Assembly (NCBI GenBank): GCA_017854485.1
Contig: JAFMHN010000004.1
Coordinates: 1-64,000 of the forward strand
From: Aquiluna sp.
GTDB lineage: Bacteria > Actinomycetota > Actinomycetes > Actinomycetales > Microbacteriaceae
Direction: 5' to 3'
Length of the DNA: 64,000 nt
Part shown: piece after piece, positions 45,006 through 54,017 of the stretch
Layout: every line of letters starts with the position of its first letter
Numbering within the stretch: position 1 is the first letter of the stretch
Notes under the pieces: model-generated
Database searches by the model: none
What the model was told of the DNA's origin: nothing
The model's input: the letters and a program-made list of their open reading frames with translations, nothing else
Made by a program: the position numbers and the translations under genes

Positions 45006-48000
45006 CTCAGCTGCTTCTGGATTCGCTTTAGCGAAACAGTTTCACTGGTTCCAAGCGATTGGGCAAACAGGCTTACCCTGAGCTCCTCTATTAGCCAACG
45101 CGCTGCAACTAGGTTCTTTGGCGAGGCATGTGGAACTGGGATTCTGCCTCCGGCCGCTTCATAGGCCTCAATGGCTCGTGACACCTCAAGTGAGTGGAGT
45201 CGGTCTCTGTCTGGCTGCTCCTGCAATTTGATGACTCTTTGCGTGATCGCCTTTAGGTAGACCTCGATTCGACCGAGCCGCTCCAACCCAACCGAGGACA
45301 CCATATTGTCTTGAAGCAGTTCTTGGATGTGTAGCTTTTCGGAGGCCAACTCGGTCAAGAAGTCCATTGCTCTAGCTCCAGAGATTGCTTTTGTGGCATC
45401 GCTGGCAGCCTTGCTGATTTTTGAAATGAGCTTGGCAACATCGAAAACCAACTCAATAGAAATGGCCTCAACTAGCTGTCTTGCGCTATCAAAATCCTTT
45501 TTGGTGAAGATCAGTCCCTGTTCTGCCACTTCTTGAATCTGCTTGAGGGCCCCAGCTCGAATCACATCAAGCACGAAGGCATTCAAGCTTGGGTAGGGCA
45601 GGCTGGCAATTGCTAGCTTTTCCGGTTGAGTCAGATGGCTCTCAATGTATTTCACCGGTGAGGCTATGGTCTTCTGAATCAGTTCGGCGACTCCGAGTGG
45701 ATGTTCCAAGTGCTGCTTGGCACTGGATGACAGCAGGCGCAAATTCACCTGCCTACTCTTTGGGTCAACCACGAGCGCTGGATACGCGTTTACCTTGTTG
45801 GTTCCATGACTTGATACAAGCTGAGTTGGGAGGTCGTCCATATCCCAAACCTGAAGATCGTTTGCCTCGATTGACGGGCCGTCAAATTGGATAATCTCCG
45901 CCACTGCATCAACCGCATGACTCGACAGCTCATCTTGAAGTGCCCTCAGGTCGTTGCCAATGGCTAACTGCTTAGCGTTGGCATCCAACACTCGATAGGA
46001 GACCTGCAGGGAGGCGGGGATTGCCTGAAGGTTGAAATCTGTCGCCGCCACCCTGGCACCGCTTAGTGTCTGCAACAGGGAAGCCAACACCTCAGTGACA
46101 CTGCCAGTTGGCTTGGCTGGCAGCTCATCGTGAACCTTCTTCGCCCAGTCTTTGGCGGGCACCACATGCTTCCGGACCGGCTTGGGCAAGCTGCGAATTA
46201 GTTCAGTGATCAATTCCAGCCGCAGGGCCGGAATCAGCCACTGGAAGCCCTCGGGGGAAACGCTTGCCAAGAGCGCAATTGGCACATCCACGCACATGCC
46301 ATCGTGTTCACTGCCTGGATCAAAAATGTAACTGAGAGAAAAGTCTTGCCCGTCAACAGTTATTTCCCCGGGGTATTGCTCCTTGTCCAGTTCAGCCTTG
46401 GTTGATCCGAGCAGTTGATCACGGGTCATTGTCAAAAACTCTGGTTCACTGACCCGAACCTGCTTCCACCAGCCCTCAAAGCTCCTGGTGGAAACCACAT
46501 CCAGTGGAATCCGGTTGTTATAAAACAGGAAAATGTCATCTTCGTTGGGGGCCAATTGCGGGGCTCTGGAGGCTTCGGCCTGACTTTCCAAATCCGCAAG
46601 GAACTCTGCATTCCGATCGAAAAAGACCTGCTTTGAATCCCACTGCCCATAAACCAGAGCGTGCCGAATAAACAGCTCCCTGCAGAACATCGGGTCAATT
46701 TTTGAGTATTGAACTTTTCGTCCCTGAACAATTGGAACGCCGAACAGGTTCACTCGTTCGAACCCTATTACAGCCCCGAGCTTCTTCTCCCAGTGCGGTT
46801 CCGAGACACTGCGCTTGCAAAGATCCCCGGCTAACTGCTCCGCCCACTCTGGATCAATGGCCGCATTCATCCTGGCAAAGAGCCTGCTGGTTTCAACCAG
46901 TTCGGCGCTCATCATGGCCTCCGGTGCCTTTCTGGCAAGTGCGGAGCCTGGGAAGATGAAGTACTTCTTGTTATTGGCTCCCAAGTAGACAACCGGCGCC
47001 CGAACCGGCTTGCCCGCCTTCGGCTTAGGTTTGTCAGGCAGCTGCTGAATACCGATTTGACTCAAGAGTCCCGCCAGCAAGGCCTTATGAATTCCGTCCG
47101 GGTCCTTCTTGCGCTTGCCATAGTCCAGGCCAAGCGGTTTAGTCAGACCTTTCAGCTGTCGAACCAGATCCTGCCACTCCCGCACTCTCAAGTAGTTCAA
47201 AAACTCCTGCTTGCAGAGCCTTCTAAAGGCAGAGGAGGAAAGCTTTTGCTGCTGGTCCTCGATGTGGTTCCAGAGATTCAATAGCGTCAGGAAGTCACTT
47301 GTCTGGTCGGTAAATCTAGCGTGAAGTCGGTCCGCTGCTTCTCGCTTCTCGAGCGGCCGCTCCCTTGGGTCCTGAATAGTTAGCCCCGCCACGATGATCA
47401 TCACTTCTCTTGTCAGTGAGTGTTCTTTGGAAGCAACCAGCATCCTGGCAAACCGCGGTTCAATTGGAATCAGCGCCAGGTTCTTGCCGATTTCTGTGAG
47501 TTCGATTTGGCCGTTTTCGGTCTCGACAATTCCACCGAGTTCCTTAAGGAGCCCAACTCCATCTTTGACGCCCCGGGCATCGGGTGGCTGCAAAAATGGG
47601 AATTTTCTGATGTCGCCCAGCTTGCTTGCTGCTGCCTGCAGAATCACCGCTGCCAGATTGGTGCGAAGGATTTCAGGGTCTGTGAACTCAGGCCTTGCCT
47701 CGAAGTCTTCCTTTGAATACAGCCGAATAGCAATACCAGCAGAGGTTCGTCCGGCTCGACCCGATCGCTGATTAGCGCTGGCCTGAGAGATTGCCTCGAT
47801 TGGGAGCCGCTGCACCTTCGCCCTTGGGCTATACCTCGAGATCCTGGCTGTTCCAGCATCGATTACGTATTTGATGTTGGGAATGGTCAGGCTGGTTTCG
47901 GCAACGTTAGTTGCAAGAATCACCCTTCGTTTGACGCCGGCAACCTTTGACGGCTCAAAGACGCGATGCTGCTCTGCCGAACTTAGGCGTCCATAGAGTG

Positions 48001-48799
48001 GCAACACCTCGGTTGCTTTGTCCAGTATTCCGCTGGCGATCTTGCCCGCAATCACGTCCTGGGCGTCGCGAATCTCTGACTCGCCAGACAGAAACACCAG
48101 TGAGTCGCCCTGTGGATAGTCCTGCAGCTCAACCAGCGCCTTGACAACGCCATCCAGATAGTCATTGGCTGTTGAGCCATCATCAACATCGGAGTTGTCC
48201 TCGATGTTTGTAGTTACCGGCCGGTAGAAGATGTCAATTGGATAGGTTCGACCGCTGACCTCAATAATCGGTGCATCGTTGAAGTGCCTAGAAAAGGATT
48301 CCGGGTCGATTGTGGCCGAGGTGATTATCACCTTGAGGTCTGGGCGTTTAGGTAGAAGCTGTTTGATGTAACCAAGCAGGAAGTCAATGTTCAGGCTGCG
48401 CTCGTGAGCTTCGTCAATGATGATGGTGTCGTAGCGCTTGAGCAGTAAATCTCGCTGAAGCGAATTCAGCAGGATGCCGTCAGTCATCACCTTTATTTTT
48501 GTGTTCTTGCTCGCCTGATCCGTGAACCGGACCTGGTAACCAACCAGGCCCCCAAGTTCAACTTCAAGCTCTTCAGCAATCCGCTCGGCCACACTTCGGG
48601 CCGCAATTCTTCGGGGCTGCGTGTGGGCAATGCTTTTTCTGCCAAGCTCCAAACACATCTTGGGAAGCTGTGTGGTTTTTCCGGAACCGGTGGCCCCGGC
48701 GAGCACTATGACCTGGTTGGCTTCAATGGCATCAAGAATCTCTTGGCGTCGCTCAACTACTGGCAGCTGGGCCGGGTAATTGAAATTGAGCGAGTTCAC
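45002..48799 (-). CDS. hrpA: ATP-dependent RNA helicase HrpA
   Basis: 1265 residues, full length. DEAH-box helicase: GATGSGKTTQLPK (motif I), IIDEAHERSLN (DEAH), SATID (motif III), and NQRSGRAGRT (motif VI), then the winged-helix/ratchet and OB regions, and the long C-terminal extension typical of HrpA. HrpA resolves stalled ribosomes or remodels mRNA in E. coli. The region at 46200-47000 encodes the DUF3418-like C-terminal part. Transcribed alone, ending against mmsA. Confidence 0.96.
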   Translation of the reverse strand: MNSLNFNYPAQLPVVERRQEILDAIEANQVIVLAGATGSGKTTQLPKMCLELGRKSIAHTQPRRIAARSVAERIAEELEVELGGLVGYQVRFTDQASKNTKIKVMTDGILLNSLQRDLLLKRYDTIIIDEAHERSLNIDFLLGYIKQLLPKRPDLKVIITSATIDPESFSRHFNDAPIIEVSGRTYPIDIFYRPVTTNIEDNSDVDDGSTANDYLDGVVKALVELQDYPQGDSLVFLSGESEIRDAQDVIAGKIASGILDKATEVLPLYGRLSSAEQHRVFEPSKVAGVKRRVILATNVAETSLTIPNIKYVIDAGTARISRYSPRAKVQRLPIEAISQASANQRSGRAGRTSAGIAIRLYSKEDFEARPEFTDPEILRTNLAAVILQAAASKLGDIRKFPFLQPPDARGVKDGVGLLKELGGIVETENGQIELTEIGKNLALIPIEPRFARMLVASKEHSLTREVMIIVAGLTIQDPRERPLEKREAADRLHARFTDQTSDFLTLLNLWNHIEDQQQKLSSSAFRRLCKQEFLNYLRVREWQDLVRQLKGLTKPLGLDYGKRKKDPDGIHKALLAGLLSQIGIQQLPDKPKPKAGKPVRAPVVYLGANNKKYFIFPGSALARKAPEAMMSAELVETSRLFARMNAAIDPEWAEQLAGDLCKRSVSEPHWEKKLGAVIGFERVNLFGVPIVQGRKVQYSKIDPMFCRELFIRHALVYGQWDSKQVFFDRNAEFLADLESQAEASRAPQLAPNEDDIFLFYNNRIPLDVVSTRSFEGWWKQVRVSEPEFLTMTRDQLLGSTKAELDKEQYPGEITVDGQDFSLSYIFDPGSEHDGMCVDVPIALLASVSPEGFQWLIPALRLELITELIRSLPKPVRKHVVPAKDWAKKVHDELPAKPTGSVTEVLASLLQTLSGARVAATDFNLQAIPASLQVSYRVLDANAKQLAIGNDLRALQDELSSHAVDAVAEIIQFDGPSIEANDLQVWDMDDLPTQLVSSHGTNKVNAYPALVVDPKSRQVNLRLLSSSAKQHLEHPLGVAELIQKTIASPVKYIESHLTQPEKLAIASLPYPSLNAFVLDVIRAGALKQIQEVAEQGLIFTKKDFDSARQLVEAISIELVFDVAKLISKISKAASDATKAISGARAMDFLTELASEKLHIQELLQDNMVSSVGLERLGRIEVYLKAITQRVIKLQEQPDRDRLHSLEVSRAIEAYEAAGGRIPVPHASPKNLVAARWLIEELRVSLFAQSLGTSETVSLKRIQKQLS

Positions 48800-48826
48800 T
48801 TGCTCAATGCTAATTTACCGGGGCTG

Positions 48827-49060
48827 TTAGTAGCGGTCGTCCCTAAGAATCTCAACGTCACTGACCCAGGCACTGCAGGCATAGTGCGGGAAGTAGTTTT
48901 CCTTCAGTAACTCCAGCAAAGCCTCGGCAGTGGCCTCCGGAACCACAGTCTCCAACTTGGCGTTGCCGCCCTCAAGGTCACCTGCGCGCTGGTTCCTTGG
49001 CCCCAGGCCATTAGCGCTGGTGACGGTGTAGCCCTTGGCACCCTTGGCCATGTCGTGCAA
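48827..49060 (-). CDS. P-II/SbtB-like protein, N-terminally truncated (possible gene remnant)
   Basis: 77 residues. GAKGYTVTSANGLGPRNQRAGDLEGGNAKLETVVPE, LLELLKENYFPHYACSAWVSDVEILR matches the T-loop region, following strand and C-terminal strand of P-II-like proteins, in particular the SbtB group. The first beta strand and helix (about 25 residues) that complete the fold are missing: in this frame only 8 more codons (GAA CAA AAA...) separate the TTG from the TAA stop codon of the aminotransferase upstream, which is in the same frame. Start options are TTG 49060 or ATG 49051, both with poor ribosome sites. It may be a remnant, or a shortened protein still made. No bicarbonate transporter (SbtA) gene is nearby. 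Confidence 0.6.
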   Translation of the reverse strand: MHDMAKGAKGYTVTSANGLGPRNQRAGDLEGGNAKLETVVPEATAEALLELLKENYFPHYACSAWVSDVEILRDDRY

Positions 49061-49084
49061 ATCAGAGGTACCTGTTTTTTGTTC

Positions 49085-50491
49085 TTAGGCGCGAAGTGCC
49101 GCGGCTAGCTCCCTAGTGCTTGCAACCATCTTGTCCATGTCCTTCTGGGTGTGAGCAAGTGAAACCAACCACTGCTCATCAAGCCCCGGAGGGGTCAGCA
49201 CGCCGCGGTTGACACCCCAGAGCCAAGAAAGCTCAGCGGTCTCAAAATCGGTTGCCTTATAGTCGCGATAGTTCCGAACTGGATCCGGCGACCAAATCAT
49301 TGCGCCCTTCACACCCAAACCAATGGTGTGTGCCGGAAGCTCAAACTCAGCAATGATCTGATCTAGCTTGGCCAAGGTTGCGTTGTTGATTGCCTCAGCA
49401 CTAGCCAATGCGGCTGGCGTGCAGATTTCATCAACGGCGTCAGCTGCGGCCATCACCAATGGGTTTCCGTTGTAGGTTCCAAAGTGAGCCATGCGGTTGT
49501 CAACAACTGCATCCATGTACTCCTGCTTGCCACCGAAGGCAGCCAGTGGGAATCCACCACCAATGCTCTTGGCAAGAGTGATCAGGTCTGGCTTCACGCC
49601 TACCCTGGCGGCGGCTCCCGCCACTCCAGCGGTCAAACCGGTCTTTACCTCGTCAAAGATTAGTGCGATGTCGTACTTGTCACACAGTTCACGAACCGAC
49701 TTCAGGTAACCCTCATCCGGCAGGATGATTGAGAGGTTCTCGATTACCGGCTCAATCATGAAGCAGGCAATCTTCTTGCCGTGATCCTTCATGATCTTTT
49801 CTAGGCTCTCAAGGTTGTTGTAGGGCACGACATAAACATCGCCCGCCTCAACCTCGGGGGGAACTTGGGCTGTTGGCAAATTGGCATCACCAATTTCATT
49901 CAGCGCTGGCTTCACAGAAACCTGCAATGGGTCATAGCCACCGTGGTAGCCACCCTCAACCTTGATTACGCCGTTTCTGCCCTTGACTGCGCGAGCAGTG
50001 CGGATCGCGTACATGGTTGACTCGGTTCCGGAGTTGGTGAATCGAAGCATGTCCAGGTCAAAGCGCTTCTTGAACTTCTCGGCAACATCGGTCGCGGTTG
50101 GCGACGGCGTTACAAAGAGCGTTCCAGTCGAGCGAATCGCCTTCTTGACCTTCTTGATTACCTTGGGATTCAGGTGACCAACCAACATGGCGCCAAAGCC
50201 CATGGAGAGATCCAGTAGCTTTCTGCCGTCAACATCGGTTAGGTAAGCACCCTTGGCCGAAACTATCGAGATTGGGTAGGGGTCCCAGTGCTGGAAGCTA
50301 GATGTCACTCCAAGTGGGAGGACCTTGCTTGCCTTTTTATTGTGGTCACCAGATGCCTTAGTGGAGGCTTCGAACCTTTCCCACTCTTTTTTCAAAAGCT
50401 CTTGAACACGCTTTTGGTCAACTGGTTTGGATTGTTTTGGTACGTTTCGCCATCCGGCGGAATCATGCTTTGACGTCGTCGTCGCGGGCAC
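49085..50491 (-). CDS. Class III aminotransferase (glutamate-1-semialdehyde aminomutase-like)
   Basis: 468 residues from the GTG at 50491, eight bases after AGGAG (the track starts three codons earlier). PLP fold type I, subgroup II: GVTSSFQHWDPYPISI, FTNSGTESTMYAIRTARA, FDEVKTGLTAG, and the PLP Lys in TLAKSIGGGFPLAAFGG. Overall shape matches glutamate-1-semialdehyde 2,1-aminomutase relatives annotated broadly as aspartate aminotransferase family; the substrate is uncertain, and the sequence is longer at the N-terminus than HemL. A truncated P-II-like gene follows 25 bases downstream. Confidence 0.85.
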   Translation of the reverse strand: MPATTTSKHDSAGWRNVPKQSKPVDQKRVQELLKKEWERFEASTKASGDHNKKASKVLPLGVTSSFQHWDPYPISIVSAKGAYLTDVDGRKLLDLSMGFGAMLVGHLNPKVIKKVKKAIRSTGTLFVTPSPTATDVAEKFKKRFDLDMLRFTNSGTESTMYAIRTARAVKGRNGVIKVEGGYHGGYDPLQVSVKPALNEIGDANLPTAQVPPEVEAGDVYVVPYNNLESLEKIMKDHGKKIACFMIEPVIENLSIILPDEGYLKSVRELCDKYDIALIFDEVKTGLTAGVAGAAARVGVKPDLITLAKSIGGGFPLAAFGGKQEYMDAVVDNRMAHFGTYNGNPLVMAAADAVDEICTPAALASAEAINNATLAKLDQIIAEFELPAHTIGLGVKGAMIWSPDPVRNYRDYKATDFETAELSWLWGVNRGVLTPPGLDEQWLVSLAHTQKDMDKMVASTRELAAALRA

Positions 50492-50593
50492 GGTTATCAC
50501 TCCTTGTGGGTTCGATCAACTAGTTGCTGACCGATTCGTGTGCTCCTAGCTTAGGGGGTGTTTTGACGAAGTCATGCCAACCCAAAAGCCGCC

Positions 50594-51079
50594 TTATTTA
50601 CCCCACTGATCAGGCGGTCCAAGAATCAAAAGAACTGAAAACAGAACAATCACGAAGGCCGCAAGAGACAGCACCAGCAGAGCTGGACGGTTAATAAACC
50701 AGCGGAATAGGCCGTCAATCAAAGTGTCGTCTCGCTTGTCCTTCGACTTTTGAACGCGCCACTTTCCCTCAAGCAAATTGCGCTTCAGCAGCCATTTTTC
50801 AAATGGGATAGTTGCGAAAGGAACGATGGCAAGAATCACGCCAATTGAGGTTTTGTAGAGGCCCCAGCGGTTATTCGCACCAACCAACGCAGCAGTAACC
50901 GCATAGCTCAGGAACATGAATCCGTGTGTTGCCCCGACCACCGTAATTAGCATTTCAGGGGTGGGCAGCAGGGCCCTGGCAATTAGACCTGCTATCAACA
51001 GACCCCAGGTGATTGCCTCACCGGTTGCGAAGTACGAGAAGAGTTGCTTTGGAGCGAATGCCTCTGATTGCTTGTTCAT
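50594..51079 (-). CDS. DUF3817 membrane protein
   Basis: 161 residues. DUF3817 domain with GEAITWGLLIAG, VVGATHGFMFLSYAVTAAL and SIGVILAIVPFATIPFEKWLLKR: three membrane helices with conserved Glu and His. A fourth helix (about 135-155) follows a basic loop. Actinobacterial family of unknown function. Monocistronic. Confidence 0.85.
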   Translation of the reverse strand: MNKQSEAFAPKQLFSYFATGEAITWGLLIAGLIARALLPTPEMLITVVGATHGFMFLSYAVTAALVGANNRWGLYKTSIGVILAIVPFATIPFEKWLLKRNLLEGKWRVQKSKDKRDDTLIDGLFRWFINRPALLVLSLAAFVIVLFSVLLILGPPDQWGK

Positions 51080-51199
51080 AGTTTCCTAGATTAGTCTCCC
51101 AGCCCAATTCCAGAACCGGGTTGGCCGAGCACTAATCAGACAAACCCGTCGCTATCCTTTTATGGTTACCAGTCAGGTAATCAGAGCTAGGAAACAACC

Positions 51200-52123
51200 A
51201 TGGGGACCGACCAAGTGCTGCCAAAGCCGTTGGCGATTTCCCTAAGCGTTGTTGCTGGTGCTCTCATTGCCGTGCAGTCGAGAGTAAATGGCGCACTTGG
51301 GCTAGAGCTTGAAAACGGACTGATTGCCGCGCTGATCTCTTTCGGAATCGGAGCAATCTTGATTTCAGCCGCGCTGTTTAGCCTGAGGCCTCAGCGACAC
51401 AAACTGCTGGAGATGCTGAAGGCACTTGCCCGCGGCAGGCTTCCACTCTGGTTGTTTTTCGGGGGTTTCGCCGGAGGCTTTTTTGTCATGATGCAGGGCT
51501 TGGTTGCCCCAAGTCTTGGAATCACATTATTTACGCTTGCCATAGTTTCTGGTCAAGCATTGTCAGCGCTAATGCTGGATTCTTTCGGGTTGATTGGAAT
51601 GGCCAAGCGAGTGCTTTCGCTGGCCAGGCTTGTCGGTGCCCTATTGGCACTGATTGGGGTGGTGCTGTTTGCTGGACTGGGGTTCCAGGTGATAAGTCCG
51701 CTGGTTGTATTGCCATTTTTGGCTGGCTTCGGCACCGGGTTCCAGCAGGCAATTAATGGTCGTCTTGCCAAACAAACCGGGTCAGTGCTGCTTTCCACCT
51801 ACGTCAACTTCGTTGCCGGCACGCTGATTATTCTTGTGACACTGCTTCTGGTTCAGGGAATTCCAGTTATCCAGTCGCTGCCAACAAACCCGTGGCTTTA
51901 TCTCGGTGGCGTGGTTGGCGGGGCGTTTATCTTTTTGCAGGTGCTGGTAGTGCGGCAAATCGGTGTTCTGGCACTCGGGCTATCGCTACTGGCTGGCCAG
52001 GTGGTTGCAGCGCTGATCTTGGACCTACTGCTTCCAATCTCCGCAATCAACTTTGCTCCGGTGAACTTCCTTGGGGTGCTGCTGGTTGTAACTGGCGCTG
52101 CCATGGTTGTTGTAAAGCGCTAA
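51200..52123 (+). CDS. DMT-superfamily transporter (DUF606/YdcZ type)
   Basis: 307 residues, about ten membrane helices. Begins with VVAGALIAVQSRVNGALG and repeats a related pattern in the second half (GFGTGFQQAINGRLAKQTGS), the duplicated DUF606/YdcZ architecture. ATG with AGGAAACAACC upstream. Substrate unknown. Confidence 0.88.
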   Translation: MGTDQVLPKPLAISLSVVAGALIAVQSRVNGALGLELENGLIAALISFGIGAILISAALFSLRPQRHKLLEMLKALARGRLPLWLFFGGFAGGFFVMMQGLVAPSLGITLFTLAIVSGQALSALMLDSFGLIGMAKRVLSLARLVGALLALIGVVLFAGLGFQVISPLVVLPFLAGFGTGFQQAINGRLAKQTGSVLLSTYVNFVAGTLIILVTLLLVQGIPVIQSLPTNPWLYLGGVVGGAFIFLQVLVVRQIGVLALGLSLLAGQVVAALILDLLLPISAINFAPVNFLGVLLVVTGAAMVVVKR

Positions 52124-52272
52124 TCTGACAAGCTATGAGCGCTCTGAGCTTGGTGGTTCTGCTAGCAGCGGCGTTGCTGAGGCTAGCTTCGCCGCGAGTC
52201 CGCCGCTACTAATTGCCCATTGTCGCGATTGGCTGCTACCGGGGATTACCCGCGCACTGCTAGTGACTTGGC

Positions 52273-52314
52273 TGGCAATTGGCCTGCGCTTTTTCTATCG
52301 CAAGCCAATTGCCA
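52273..52314. terminator. Long hairpin between two convergent genes (bidirectional terminator candidate)
   Basis: TGGCAATTGGC and GCCAATTGCCA are perfect complements, extended by TGCG/CGCA after a one-base bulge on each side; the loop includes CTTTTTCTAT. It lies between the DMT gene and the winged-helix regulator, which converge. There is no strong T-run after the stem on either strand, so its role as a terminator is only likely. The rest of 52124-52321 holds only a 25-codon hydrophobic ORF without a ribosome site. Confidence 0.55.
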
Positions 52315-52321
52315 AAACAGG

Positions 52322-52921
52322 CTAGAACTGCTCGATCAACACGTCCGGGTGCTTGTCGAAGCGATAGCCAATGCCACGACTGGTCCTAATCACATCCTCG
52401 TAACCGGCAATCTTCGAGCGAAGCCGGCGGACGTGAACATCGATGGTTCTTGCGTTTGGGGTTGCTTCTCCGCAGCGCTCTGAGATGTTTGCGATCTGTT
52501 GACGGCTGACGGTCTCACCGGTGTTCTCTATCAAGAAGGCGAACAGCTCAAATTCTTTGCAGGTCAGCTGCGCATTGCGTCCGTCAACAAAGAGCTTCCG
52601 CCTAGTCAGGTCTACCACCAGCCCCTTTGCTGCTGTTTGCTCTTGCGAGATAGGTGCTACCGGAGCATTGGTGGCCTTGGGTTCTCTGAGTGCGATCCTG
52701 GTTATGTCCAAATTCCGGCCAGTGGCACTGACTGGAGCAAGGGCTAGCGCAGCGTAGGTTTCACTGGCTTTTTCTGGGATCAAATTCGCGAGCGTCTTTT
52801 TTAGTTCTGCCGCGATTTCAGACAGTGAGGTTCCAGCGGCCAAGGCGTCTTCTTCTGAGATTCCAACGTAGAGCGCGAATCCTTTTGCAACTGTGGATGT
52901 TTGGGTCTTTAGAGTTGTCAT
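52322..52921 (-). CDS. Winged-helix (PhoB-type) transcriptional regulator without receiver domain
   Basis: 199 residues. The C-terminal half (about 100-195) is an OmpR/PhoB-type DNA-binding domain: TCKEFELFAFLIENTGETVSRQQI, TIDVHVRRLRSKI and IRTSRGIGYRFD. The N-terminal half has no phosphoacceptor Asp pattern and no recognisable receiver; it is an unassigned alpha/beta region. Regulators of this shape occur in actinobacteria without a kinase partner. A 10-base direct repeat 90-105 bases upstream may be its own binding site. Confidence 0.82.
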   Translation of the reverse strand: MTTLKTQTSTVAKGFALYVGISEEDALAAGTSLSEIAAELKKTLANLIPEKASETYAALALAPVSATGRNLDITRIALREPKATNAPVAPISQEQTAAKGLVVDLTRRKLFVDGRNAQLTCKEFELFAFLIENTGETVSRQQIANISERCGEATPNARTIDVHVRRLRSKIAGYEDVIRTSRGIGYRFDKHPDVLIEQF

Positions 52922-53010
52922 TTTTATGAGTCCTTTGGCAAGAGTGGTTGTCGATAAATTGCACGAATCACGTGCGTTTGTCGGGGTGCTGGTGCCTAGA
53001 AACTAATTAC

Positions 53011-53026
53011 TAGCGGTAATTAGCGG
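53011..53026. promoter_or_regulatory. TAGCGG-N4-TAGCGG direct repeat upstream of the winged-helix regulator
   Basis: Two TAGCGG copies exactly 10 bases apart, inside TAATTAC/TAATTAG-flanked sequence, about 90 bases before the regulator's ATG. Tandem sites on one face of the helix are typical for PhoB/OmpR-type proteins; autoregulation is inferred. Confidence 0.4.
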
Positions 53027-53107
53027 CACACGCTCATGCACATTGCCATCGAGCAGCAGAACATAGCGCAGGTGTCCTGCGCCATTAGTGCTGATCGATT
53101 ACTCATT

Positions 53108-53134
53108 GGGGAAAATTATGTTCAAGGTTTCCCC
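53108..53134. promoter_or_regulatory. GGGGAAA-N13-TTTCCCC dyad downstream of the lipase-like gene
   Basis: Seven-base arms with a 13-base spacer, between the regulator's upstream region and the hydrolase stop. The stretch GTTTCCCCCAAA also occurs (reverse complement) in the loop and arms of the hairpin upstream of tadA. A second small dyad (AATTC-TTTC-GAATT) follows at 53142. Role unknown. Confidence 0.3.
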
Positions 53135-53157
53135 CAAAGTCAAATTCTTTCGAATTG

Positions 53158-53997
53158 TTACTTCGACTTTGGTGTTCTGGCATCAAGCCAGGCAAAGAGA
53201 TCTTTTTCAACCCGGGCGGCGATGGTGTCATTGAGAAGCTCATGGAAACCGCCCTCATAAACCTTTAGGGTCTTGTCTTTCGAGCCAATCGCCTTGTGAA
53301 GCGAAACAGAGTTTTCAAAGTTAGTTGAGGTGTCCTGGTCGCCATGAATAAACAAGGTTGGGACCAGCCAATTAGAAGCATTGGCCCAAACCCCATCCGA
53401 GACAGCAAGGGTGGTCTTGGCGACCTTGTTCTTGGCCTTGCCCTTAAACATTTCAGAATCGGCTTCAATGACTTTCAGGAGTTGGGCATCACGAGTCAGC
53501 GCCTCAATGCCCGGACGAGGAAGCGGCAGTGGGCCACTTGGCGCAATTGCTGTCATCACCTTGGCCAGCGAACGCTCCCAGAGCTTGGACGGGGTTTGCA
53601 TGGCGGAGCTTGAAATGATTGCCGCAGCGACGTTGGACTGATCTCTGGTTATGCTGCCAGCGGTCACGAGGCCACCGAGTGAGTGCCCGAACAAAAATGT
53701 TGGCGGCGTGCTCGGCATCGCAGCTCGAGCCAGCAGGTGGTGTTCAACGGCTTGCTGAACATCAATCAGACCGCGCTCACCAGCAGTATTGCCATGGCCC
53801 TCAAGATCTATTGCATAGACATCGAATCCACGCTCAACCAGCTTTGGTATGAGCTTCGAGTACTGGGTGACATATCTCTTTGTGTATTCGCCATATCCGT
53901 GCTGCAGCAGGATTTGTGCTTTGGGCTTTTTGGCCTTGAAAAGGTAGCCGGCAACCGGAGCGTCGATTATGAATGGAACAGACTTGATTTCAACCAT
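53158..53997 (-). CDS. Monoacylglycerol lipase-like alpha/beta hydrolase
   Basis: 279 residues. LLQHGYGEYTKRYV, nucleophile elbow GHSLGG, Asp in FIHGDQDTSTN and His in GGFHELLND are the lysophospholipase/monoacylglycerol lipase pattern (Hydrolase_4 family). No signal peptide, so cytoplasmic. It sits 20 bases after the decayed pta gene, in the place where ackA would normally follow pta. Confidence 0.88.
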   Translation of the reverse strand: MVEIKSVPFIIDAPVAGYLFKAKKPKAQILLQHGYGEYTKRYVTQYSKLIPKLVERGFDVYAIDLEGHGNTAGERGLIDVQQAVEHHLLARAAMPSTPPTFLFGHSLGGLVTAGSITRDQSNVAAAIISSSAMQTPSKLWERSLAKVMTAIAPSGPLPLPRPGIEALTRDAQLLKVIEADSEMFKGKAKNKVAKTTLAVSDGVWANASNWLVPTLFIHGDQDTSTNFENSVSLHKAIGSKDKTLKVYEGGFHELLNDTIAARVEKDLFAWLDARTPKSK

Positions 53998-54017
53998 GTC
54001 CCCACACTAGACCCATT

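Noticed and set aside
52136-52213. 25-codon hydrophobic ORF (MSALSLVVLLAAALLRLA...) after the DMT transporter
   Set aside because: No ribosome site and no comparative support; it could be a chance ORF in GC-rich sequence.
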